A DNA stretch of 64,000 nucleotides from Macrophomina tecta (taxonomy: Eukaryota; Ascomycota; Dothideomycetes; Botryosphaeriales; Botryosphaeriaceae). Positions 55,620 to 64,000 of the stretch are shown in pieces (the first letter of the stretch is position 1; each line of letters starts with the position of its first letter). Location of the stretch: the NCBI GenBank assembly GCA_024180945.1, contig JAKSGN010000007.1, positions 1,426,001 to 1,490,000 on the forward strand, in the 5' to 3' direction. The notes beneath the pieces are model-generated. The model did no database searches and was not told where the DNA came from. It worked only from the letters and a program-made list of their open reading frames with translations. A program made the translations under genes and the position numbers.

Positions 55620-57807
55620 TCATAAATAGGGACGCGTCAATTCGCTGAGCAGGTTATCGAGCTCGGTCCAATTGTCCGGGGTGATCGCAAACTTGCGGTG
55701 TTTGCGGCCGACGATATGCTGCAACTTCAATTAGCCTTGAACACGAGGACCCTCCAGGGATGGCTTACAGTATCGAAGTCGTCAAACTTCTCCCGGCAAT
55801 TCTCACAGTAACCAGGCTTGGGTTCTTTCTCCATCGACTTCTTGCTACGGGAAATGATCACACGACGGCTGCTCTGTTTCTCGGAATCCTCTGCGTCACC
55901 TTTACCCCCTGTGATTGTTTCCTGAGCTTTCCGTTTGGCAGCCCTAGTCGGGGGAGCTCGATCGCCGTTGATGGCCGCCCTAATATCTGTCATGTACGAA
56001 GAGTTCGTACTGTTGGGTGCACTGTTCTTCTCGAGCACTTTGCGGCTCAGCTGGTGGAGTTCTTTGCTGGTTCCAGCACGGGCACCCGGAGCGGCAGCTG
56101 TAGAAGAAATCATCTGGGACTTGATAGCGGACGTGATGTTGGATGGCTGTACACCCGAGGCAATAGGCTCGCCACCTGCGTAGCGAGGCATGGCACGCAG
56201 ACTAGCTTGTGCACTTCCGAACAGAGGAGGGATGCCGTCCGGTTCCCTTCGCTTGGCGGGAATGAGCTTCGGCGGGTCCAAGGGCTTGGCCAGCAGTGTG
56301 TCAGTGGATTCCTCGGTCACACTACCACGCCTAGCAATGTTGTTGTTTTCAGTCAAAGCGCGCCTTTGCTCGGCCTTGGGAGCAAGTTGCTTGGCTGCCT
56401 CAAAAGCAGCAGAAGCAGAACGAGTACGGGGAGCCGTAGATGCAGCCTTTTCTGTCCTCTGTTGCGTGGTCTTCTGTTGATCCTGCATCTGCAATTTTCT
56501 GAGGTGTGCCGGATCCTCCACAAAAGGGCATCTGCCGGGAGCAGTCAAACGGAACTGGGGCCATTTTCCATCTTCCTTCGTGGGTACCTTGGGATAGTCT
56601 CTCATGATCACGGGCCGGTACTTCTCATTCATGCAGTGGACGTAGACATAGTAGCCGCGGAAATGGGCCATATCCTTGGTGGATACCGCGAGATCACGGT
56701 CAGCAGGTCCATTGACCTTCTCGTTCTTCAGCAGCTGGGAGAGGTCAGCACCACGAGCCTTCGAGGCATTTACTGCCGTGCTTCCACGGGTGTTGTATGC
56801 GGGCGGCTGCTCTCCAGTATCTGTGTTGAACATGGTGTTCAGGATCCTCTCGAGCTTCTCCAGAGCCCAGATCTTCATCCCCATTTCCCTCGCTTTGATG
56901 AGGATATCTCCATTGTGGCTGCTGCGGGTACGTGTTTCAGGATCCTGGAAAATGCTGCAGCGAGATTAGCGCTCGGTAAGCATGTCTTAGAAAAGGGGAG
57001 TACTTGCCCTTGTGCACTGGAAATACCAGGCTTCCTGGCAGCAGCAAGTTCAAGAGCTAGTCTGGTACGAGCACCCTGCGGTTCGGTTGAACGATCGAGG
57101 AGCGATGGATTGATAGTGCGCAGCTGTCCACTTTCATCCTGAGAAGCCGCGGCGTTGGAGGAAGTAGTCCGACTATCGATGGAGCTCGACACTGGCTGGT
57201 CAGCGGGGATTTGACGCGTCGTGACGACATGGGTAACTGATTTGGAGAAAAACTTCTCCTCGCGCTAGGAGACAGAACGTATCAGCATCCTGAAAACAAA
57301 TAGTTACGATGGTGGGGGACAAACCGCTCCCAAAGCGAGTATTTGTTTTGTTGCCCGGGCCCGTGCATCGGCCGGGATGTTCTCGAAATAGAAGACGTAT
57401 TGCGGGAAGACCTTGCGGTAGTGCTTCTGCCATTGACGAATGGTATCATAGTTGTCCTGAGCCACCTTCTGTGGCCTGTCGATGGGCTTGTGGCTGGATC
57501 TGACATCGCGAGCGGCCTCCAGCTTCCTTTGCGCAGCGGAGGTCTGAGTCTGACCGGCCTTCTTCAGCAGGACCTGACGGCGCGCTTCAGTGTCATTTTC
57601 CTCCAAAAACTGCTTCTTCGCGGGCGGCTGGCCAGTGTAGGCGGCGTCTCTCTGCTCGCTCGCGTGAGAGCGCGGTCGTTTGGTCGCAGCTGCCGCGTGC
57701 GGCCGGTAGGGTGAATTGGTGGCATTAGGGACGTTGGCCAGCGGGGCGCGACGCGACGTCATGGTGGAGAGAGCCCGGGGCGAAGGAGGGACGGAGACTG
57801 CTGCCAT
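55620..57807 (-). CDS. DBF4: Dbf4/Dfp1/NimO-type regulatory subunit of Cdc7 kinase
   Basis: Activating partner of the Cdc7 (Hsk1) kinase, needed to fire replication origins. Four exons (57325-57807, 57004-57264, 55769-56944, 55620-55718) sum to 672 aa. Motif N, a BRCT-like region, covers about residues 120-185 (WQKHYRKVFPQYVFYFENIP and EEKFFSKSVTHVVTTR across intron 1). Motif M contains YRPVIMRDYPKVP and CPFVED. Motif C is the Dbf4 zinc finger: PGYCENCREKFDDFDT then HIVGRKHRKF, with C628, C631, H641 and H647 (CX2CX9HX5H); the last intron splits it exactly before H641. The middle is a Ser/Thr/Ala-rich linker. The start at 57807 or the internal ATG at 57762 (MTSRRAPLANV) are both possible. Confidence 0.92.
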
Positions 57808-58820
57808 GCGTAAGGATGGCTCGGGCAGACGAGCTGGCCGACGACGGATGCGGGAGGGGCAGGCAGAGCGTGCAGCTCACGCGTATGGTGCTGCGACACG
57901 TCGGGGCGTCTTAGCAGAGGGCGACGGACATGGCGTCGGGCGGCGAGCGGGGCGGTAAGGCGGGGTATCACGACAAGACAGGCAGCCAAAGAGTGTCGGG
58001 AATTGGCCTGGCGTGGGGGAGGGTGGTGTTGGAGTGATTGTTGTGGCTGCGTTGGATGGTCTCTTGCATGCAGTCGCGCTAGTGTGCCCGGCCCACGAAC
58101 GCAACGCCTTGGAACTGCACCAAGCGAAGCTCCCCAGCAACCCGACGACGGCGCCCCCCCAGACGTCAATCAATCCCCCACAACGCCTTCTGACGTTTGA
58201 CAGCCGCACGTTGCGCTCAGAGGTGTTCTGCGCAATATTTCTGCGCGCGAGCCGGTCCTCTGTCAACTAGCGCATTTTCGACTGGCCCAGGTCGCGTGCG
58301 GACCACAGGCCAGCAGTCGGCCCCACGGCCGTACGGCGGTCGATCTCGCTCGCGTCCAAACAGAGCATAAACAAACACCGAATGCGGCATATCCCACGAA
58401 GCTGCAGCCATCACGCCAACACGGATCATCTGACAATACACGCCATTATCCGTGACTCCTTCATTCAGCTGGCCAAGACCGTTTGTCGCTCTAATTTCCG
58501 AACCTGCATTGGCAGGCATGAACTTTCCGAACCATGTCTCCCTATCTCGTAAACAAGAGATCATGTCTTTTTGATAAGGACAGTCAGCCTCTGATCACCT
58601 CCACTGCTCGGCTATGATGTGCCACTCTGCCATTCGGACGCCCAAGTCAAAATTCACCCTAACAGTATTGCGACTGCGTAGCCAACCCGCTTCACACAAG
58701 CCGCTTTGAGACAGCTCTAAACTCGCAAGTACGGTATTCATACCTGGATTCCTAGTTGGATTGCTAATACTCTTCACATAAGCCTGTAATGATACGTTTG
58801 GAATTCGGTATGGGGTTCGT
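57808..58820. other. Intergenic: DBF4 promoter and SDR 3' side
   Basis: 1.0 kb, GC-rich in its first half, no supported gene. Confidence 0.5.
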
Positions 58821-59944
58821 CTAGAAAACCATGGCGCCGCCTACAATATGAAGGGTCAGCTTCAAGAGTCCAGTGGACGGCCCCACCAGAAAAACTCACC
58901 GTCTACGATAAGATCTGCTCCGTTGATATAGCTTCCAGCGTTGGAAGTGAGCAGAATTAGTGGTCCTGTGAGCTCCTCGGGAATGCCCATCCGACCCATG
59001 GGGTTGCGAGCCGCCCACGCATTACGCGCCCTCTCGAGACCGGGTCCTTCGTTAAGTATCGTGTCCATGTAGCCGGGGCTTATGGTGTTCACACGGATTC
59101 CATAACGAGCCCACTCAGCTGCGAGACAGTCTTTCAAGTGGAGGACCGCAGCCTTCGAGACATTATATGCCACCTGAGGCTGAGGATAGTTGACGTGGTG
59201 GGCAGAAATCGCTTTCAAGTTGGTCAGCACTCGTATGCGGGCAAGGATGGACGTGTAGAGGCCTACATGCTATGAAGACGATCGAGCCCTTGGTCTTCTG
59301 CTCCACCATTTGCCTGCCGAAACATTAGCAACGTCAATTTAGGTGGGCGAAGCCTCCCATACTTCGCAACAGCTTGAGCACAGAGAAACGCGCCGGTAGA
59401 ATTGATGTCCATCACCCGGCGCCATTCGTCAGGAGCCATATCTAGGGCATGTGTACAACCCACTACACTGGCGAAGCATGCCAGAATGTCAACGCTCCCC
59501 AGCTCTTCAGCAGTCTCCTTCACGGCAGCATTGATATTCTCCGCATCCGTCACGTTGACCTTCTTGGTAATGATCTGCTGGTTCGGAAAGTCCTCTCGCA
59601 GCTTGTTGATCTGCTCGTCGGCATGAGCCGGGTTAATGTCGAATAGGGCCAAGCCAGCGGCGCCATGCTCGAGTAAAGCGCGAGCGCCTTCCAGGGCCAA
59701 TGTGCCGGCTCCGCCAGTTACTGCGGGGGTTAGTGTTCTGACTCGGAGCGGGAAGAACGTGTAACTACTCACGGACTGCATTTCCCTCAACCGCGAAGCG
59801 GTAGCGGGCGCGTCCTTCGGCGTTCAAGTAGTGAGGAGCCGGGGGCGGCGGGCCGGTCATTGAAGCAGCCGAGCCATCCGAGAGCTGCATCTCCGGCAGC
59901 TGACGGTTGACGAGGGCATCGCGAGCGTCGGTGTTCTCAGGCAT
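58821..59944 (-). CDS. Short-chain dehydrogenase, D-arabinitol/mannitol dehydrogenase-like
   Basis: NAD(P)-dependent oxidoreductase probably acting on a polyol/ketose pair. Five exons (59773-59944, 59363-59720, 59267-59313, 58900-59211, 58821-58840) give 302 aa. An N-terminal extension of about 50 residues (MPENTDARDALVNRQLPEM, then PPPPAPHYLNAEGRARY) precedes the Rossmann fold. The glycine motif is LTGGAGTLALEGA, followed by FDINPAH. The usual NNAG is replaced by ACFASVVG. The catalytic residues are the Ser in FIASISAHH and YNVSK, with NTISPGYMDT after them. The last 20-nt exon restores the typical ending DLIVDGGAMVF. Without splicing, the frame would end in an unrelated tail. The substrate is inferred from family resemblance and is not certain. 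Confidence 0.86.
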
Positions 59945-61061
59945 GCTTGGCTTGCTGGGGAGCTGAAGGACGGCAGATCGCAATTGGAGGCGGAGTCAGT
60001 CAGAGGCGAATGACGTAAGTATTGAGCTGATGCGGCGAGGAAACTGAGGGCGAGGTGACCAAACAGAGCCGCAATCTGTACAACAGCCGCGCCAGCATTG
60101 TATACTACTGATGGACAGTGTACACAAGCCCGCGACGGATGGCAACGCCGGACTGGGTGACCCTTTCCGATGGCATGCGTGCCCCGCAGCCTTGCTAGGC
60201 AGTTGCGGGAAGGTGGGGCGAAGGGCAGGTTAAGCGACAGCTGGGAACAGCAGCCAGCCCTACAGACATGCCGCCGTCACACGAGACGCACACACGCGCC
60301 TGGTCTGTGGTCGGCGCGCTGAGGCACGTCCGGGTGACTTAATTCTGGCAGCGGCATGCAAGGAACGCCCGGCAGCAGCCCAGCGCGGTGACATCGGCGC
60401 CCGGCGGCAGACGCGGTCGAGGCCTCAGAACAGAGTGCAGTCCGCGCAGCCCGAGAAAAGATCACGCGGCTGCCCATCGAGGGTTATCACCAGCAGCGCA
60501 ACGGTCCGATTCTACCGATGCTATCTTCCGTCTAGCTAGCGCCTGGCTGCGGCACAGCGGGCGGGCGTGCGTGCTTTTCGCTCCCGCTCGGGTCTTCTCG
60601 CACGTCCTCAACTCCAGAACAGCCCAGCACCACGCCCCCAACCCGGGTTCCATGGCGTCGCCAGACGCCTCTGTGACTGAGCCGCGGTCGAATGGAGCCA
60701 GGCGGTGAGCCTGCTGATTGGCCGCTCTGAACTGATGACTGATTGCTTCCTCTGTCATTTTCTGTTCCTGTGCTTACGCATGACTGCTCCATTCCTTTAC
60801 CGTCATGGCCTCTTTATAAGCTGGCGCTGTGTCCCACCTGCGTGAGCGAGCGCAACGCTCGTCTCCCAGTGCCACTTATTCTCTGTCCGTTTCTTCGAGA
60901 GGCCCGCTCTTTCTCGCCTGCTGAACCACCTTTCTCCCTCCCCTCAGCGACAGTTCCCGGTAACCGATCGCTACCCCCGGACCCTTCGCCATTAGCCCTG
61001 CCCATACCTGCGCAAATCACCACCGTCTCCTCGCCAATACAACCCCTTTCCGGAACGCACC
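59945..61061. other. Intergenic: divergent promoter of the SDR and the small hypothetical gene
   Basis: 1.1 kb with no supported gene. The last 150 bp are C/T-rich, a typical fungal leader before the ATG at 61062. Confidence 0.5.
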
Positions 61062-61538
61062 ATGTCGTCTGACGCTGCTTTCGCCCTGCCACCCAAGCTA
61101 CCGGAAGTGGAGCTTTGGCGCGACGAACCCACCCCTCTGCTACCGGCCGCCCTTTACAGCCTTACCGACTTGTCCGACGCCGACCTCGTCCAAGTTCAGG
61201 ACGTATGCGAGTCGAAGTGCGACACACACCGCCGTGGCGAGTGCGTTAAACCTCCAGAGCGCTGGAACTTTGTAGGGCAGAACCTGCATGCCATCATTAA
61301 GCGCCACATTGAGCTCGCCAAAGACCGACAATTCGATCCGCTGCACTTCATCGTTACGCCGTCCAACGCCTGGGCCACCGAGGGCGTGTTGTTTGTCACT
61401 CTGGACTCGGACGAGGACGAGTGCGTACCAGACGCCTTCTGGGTCAAGGCGGACGAGTCGGGAGTCTGCTTCATGAACATTCTGATTGGGAGCTCGGATT
61501 GGCACGGCGAAAAGGACAACCACGCTCTCAAGAAGTAG
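61062..61538 (+). CDS. Hypothetical protein, 158 aa
   Basis: A single-exon frame with a good start context (CACCATGTCG) and a pyrimidine-rich leader. I do not recognise the family. The protein is acidic, soluble and has no signal peptide or membrane segment. It contains LPEVELWRDEPTPLLP, a stretch with Cys at C49, C53 and C61 (VCESKCDTHRRGEC), then WNFVGQNLHAIIKRHIELA and SNAWATEGVLFVTLDSDED. The even composition and coherent hydrophobic pattern argue for a real gene. A frame starting at the next base after its stop (61539) reads on for 124 codons but has a less protein-like composition and is probably 3' UTR. Confidence 0.6.
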   Translation: MSSDAAFALPPKLPEVELWRDEPTPLLPAALYSLTDLSDADLVQVQDVCESKCDTHRRGECVKPPERWNFVGQNLHAIIKRHIELAKDRQFDPLHFIVTPSNAWATEGVLFVTLDSDEDECVPDAFWVKADESGVCFMNILIGSSDWHGEKDNHALKK

Positions 61539-63601
61539 ATGCACGTTGACGATCACCAGGTAAGGGTCAGGGCTAGCGCATCCATTCTACTGGATACTGA
61601 TGGCGATCAAGATGACGCTGCAGGCAGCCCTTGCAAGATCGCTGCAGAGTGGAGAGAGCAATGCTACGTGGGGCATGCCATTTTCTCGGGGAATATTCAC
61701 GTATCGAAGCCAGGACCATCTGTATTCCACCTCGAGCGGCCTACCAATCCTGCAGAGGGTGGACGATATTATTGGGGTCGACCGACCCGCGAGATTCCAC
61801 TCCAGTTTATCGAATCCGCACAATGTTCTTATGGTAATCGCCCCAGAACCATTCAACAGGTCGCGTCGACACACTGGGACAGCTTCGTCGCTCAAGTCGG
61901 TCCGTTAGCTTGACCGAAGTCCTGAACTCAAGTCCGCATAAGGGGTTGAGAGCTCGGTGCAGCCTTTCGTAGCGGTGGTTCACACGGGAGAAGCGAGCGA
62001 GGCGGTAATGAGATGGGCATAATACCCTGTATGGATAGGCGTCTCGTTTGGATTTCACCTTCAGGCTGAAGGGGTAGCACAGGATAAACCCCCCTGGAAG
62101 TAGGCATTTCTTAGATTTATTTCCGCAAGGATCAATCCTACGCAGAGGCTGCCCAGCAACATCAGTAGGTCTGCATTTCCGGGCCTGTATCAGCTTCACC
62201 TGGCCAATATCGCCAGAAAACATTTGATCGATCTTCTAGCATTCCTTCGAACACCGCCGTACTCTAGTCTTCAGGCCGGCCTTCTCATTAGGCATTAACT
62301 CCGGGAACGCTCGGCTGATCCGCAGATTCACACGCATCTGCCGCGCATTCCATATTGCGAAAATTGGGGAATGCAAGGAATACGGCAGTTGAAGTCAAAC
62401 TCCGAACTCTTCAGCTATTTTTGGTCTTGCCGCTACATGTGACACAGCACTCCCCAAACTCGCTCCACCAAAATGCACCACCACCCCCCACGAAAGTCAA
62501 ACCATCTCCGACAACCGGGTTACAAAGGGAAATGAATAAACGGCCCGGCTGCCGTCCCGCCGGACGAAAATCCTTCGCGCATCCTTCAGCTGTCAGAAAA
62601 ATTTCCTTCCCCCCACCCCCCCAAATCCACCACCGTTTTCCCTCTCATTTGTCTTTCGGCGCGCCACACAGGTCGAAGGGCGGAAAATTCGCGCAATTTA
62701 AGCACGACAGTCATGAGGCGTAGGGCTGGATCCTTTTTCCGCACTTCAGCCCTGTCTCGACACGGCGCGCATAAAGGAAAATAAATTTTAAAAAAGCCAC
62801 ATACCGGCGAAAGAATCCAGTTCACCGAAGGCACACTGCCGCGGAGACGTGCCGTTGCGGATTTTTTCCGTGTTACGTGCGGTCGGCGCTATTCGCCTGT
62901 TTTTGCTGCAATGCGCGCGGTTGGCACTTCCTTGTCTCTTCTGCATGCCTTTCTGAGTAAGGCGCATGCATCCTGCACTGGTGGTAACAGTCTGCGACCA
63001 TGCTTCTAGAACTGGGCATCCCCTTTCAGCTCCCTTCTGATTGGCTACGCCGCCAAGAAGTCCCCTGGATTTGATTTCGTCCTCGCTCATGCACTAGGAA
63101 GTGGGAAAGGGTGGTACCGAGGTCTGGAGCACGCCATGCAGGCGAGTCTCGGGCCGCGAATTCGGGATTGAGGGTAGCTTTTTTTTTTTTCGGCCCCCTC
63201 ACATGAGCCCCGAATTCCTGATTGGCCCTAACGCGGGGGCGGTTTTACTGCTTCGTTTGATGGGCTGGACTGTCTTGGAAGTTCTATATGGTGGGTTTGA
63301 GTGATCAGCTCGGCGAGACTTTCCTTACCGCGGGACAGGAATGCAGGCTATCTTGGAATTGTGTTGATGGCATCTCGCTTCCGTGCCCCTTTCTCTGATG
63401 AGAGCAGTGAGAGAACTCGATAGATTCACAGATGCATTCACTGTTGCGAAGCTGTCCCGATGAAAGCAGACTAACCACAGAGGCTGGCTGCATGCATTGT
63501 GTTTTGTTTTATGAGGCCAACAATGAAGCTGACTAGGTTTCGAAGTGAATAGTGAAAGCGCGCCTTATCTGCGTCTCTTTGTCTCTTCGCTCTCCCCTTT
63601 C
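61539..63601. other. Intergenic between convergent genes, no gene seen
   Basis: 2.06 kb. It has C-rich runs near 62589-62630 and a T11 run near 63180. No coding sequence that I can support. Confidence 0.5.
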
Positions 63602-64000
63602 CTACGAAATCTCGACGAAGAAGCCCATCGGACAGCCAGGGCCAGTGCTCTGAGTGAACTCAAAGGTGGTATCAGCGCTACACAGGCTACCGCTGACCGT
63701 CGTCGACTTGGACGGGTCCGGCACGCCGCAGGGACCAGAGAAGATGGTGTACGCGTTGCCGGGCAGGACCTCGGGAGGGCTGGGCGGGCCTGCGCGGCAG
63801 AAAAGAAACAAAATCAGCACACGAATCTACCGCTGCGTCCAGGCCGCTGTCGAAGGAAAGCGTTCTAGTACGGGAAAAGAGGGTACACTTACTGGGACCA
63901 GGCGCCGGCTGGTGGTTGTAAGTCGTCGTGTCATCCGCGCCCACGCCCGTCGCGTAGCCGGTGAAGGTGAAGTGGCCCGGCCCGGAGAAGCTGTACCTCT
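63602..64000 (-). CDS. C-terminal part of a probable secreted Pro/Gly-rich protein (5' truncated by the window)
   Basis: The gene enters from the right edge on the minus strand. The visible sequence reads RYSFSGPGHFTFTGYATGVG, then DDTTTYNHQPAPGP. A probable intron (donor GTAAGTGT, acceptor after a pyrimidine-rich TTTGTTTCTTTTCTGCCGCGCAG region) follows, and then SPPSPPEVLPGNAYTIFSGPCG and the end GPGCPMGFFVEIS. Cysteines occur in GPCGV, SLCSAD and GPGCPM. Threonine, serine and glycine are abundant, and there is no membrane segment in the visible part. It resembles small secreted cysteine-containing fungal proteins, but I do not recognise the family. Sequence to the right is needed for the start and signal peptide. 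Confidence 0.55.

Noticed and set aside
56998..57008. A GC-AG intron donor in DBF4 (GGGCAAGT).
   Set aside because: It gives the wrong phase. The GT donor six bases further in (57003) keeps the frame and leads to QDPETRTRS.
55760..57142. 460-codon open frame on the plus strand.
   Set aside because: It is antisense to DBF4, which has clear motifs and splice sites. The plus-strand peptide has no family features.
59945..59983. TTG start for the SDR at 59983.
   Set aside because: The first true ATG is at 59944, with a normal N-terminus after it.
61539..61913. Second gene or translational read-through after the stop at 61536-61538.
   Set aside because: No intron or recoding signal that I can defend; composition is less protein-like, so 3' UTR is more likely.
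1..64000. tRNA, 5S or other rRNA genes, CRISPR arrays and prokaryotic operons.
   Set aside because: No cloverleaf-compatible B-box sequence or array pattern was seen; all supported genes are eukaryotic and spliced or monocistronic. A dedicated covariance search could still reveal small RNAs that I missed.

Overview
The window reads as nuclear DNA of a filamentous ascomycete (Pezizomycotina; Dothideomycetes is my guess, not something the sequence proves). The grounds are short introns (about 50-120 nt) with GT-AG ends and CTAAC-type branch sites, monocistronic genes on both strands, long GC-moderate intergenic stretches, and proteins typical of this group: a GIT1-type permease, a GPI-anchored Trp/Gly-rich wall protein, RAD4 with a GGGF-repeat tail and a DBF4/NimO homologue. 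There is no sign of operons, CRISPR arrays, plasmid or phage genes, and I saw no rRNA or convincing tRNA gene.

Layout. 0.6-2.5 kb: GIT1-like transporter (+). 4.1-9.4 kb: one large IBtk-like ankyrin/RCC1/BTB gene (-). 10.5-11.4 kb: GPI wall protein (-). 12.2-13.9 kb: alanine aminotransferase (-), with a likely upstream mitochondrial-leader exon. 14.6-18.2 kb: divergent pair RPN7 (-) and ABD1 cap methyltransferase (+). 18.6-19.6 kb: HhH-type DNA-glycosylase-like protein (-). 19.6-25 kb: gene-poor, with one orphan membrane protein (-) and fragmented coding-like stretches. 25.0-28.1 kb: divergent pair URN1-like WW/FF splicing factor (-) and PRE9 proteasome alpha-3 (+). 28.1-33.3 kb: gene desert. 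33.3-35.3 kb: YANK/STK32-type kinase (+). 35.3-40.6 kb: second desert, rich in poly-A/T runs. 40.6-43.5 kb: copper P1B-ATPase (-). 44.9-48.3 kb: RAD4/XPC (+). 49.9-51.1 kb: UBC8-type E2 (-). 52.2-53.3 kb: panB (+). 53.5-54.4 kb: ATG12 (-). 55.6-57.8 kb: DBF4 (-). 58.8-59.9 kb: arabinitol/mannitol-type SDR (-). 61.1-61.5 kb: small hypothetical (+). 63.6 kb to the right edge: partial Pro-rich probable secreted protein (-).

The genes are mostly housekeeping and do not form one pathway, although several concern protein turnover (RPN7, PRE9, UBC8, ATG12) and DNA metabolism (RAD4, DBF4, HhH protein). I reconstructed exon structures by hand; in the multi-exon genes the exon lengths sum to a multiple of three and restore family motifs.

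The most striking observation is UBC8. Its nine-exon model needs exons of 8 nt, 3 nt and 1 nt, each flanked by good splice sites, to recover the conserved E2 sequence. Other points of interest are an ATG12 intron whose polypyrimidine tract is a TTTC microsatellite with two in-frame acceptors, a frame-preserving 54-nt intron in panB, a likely dual-targeted alanine aminotransferase, and two 5-kb deserts that hold most of the long A/T runs.
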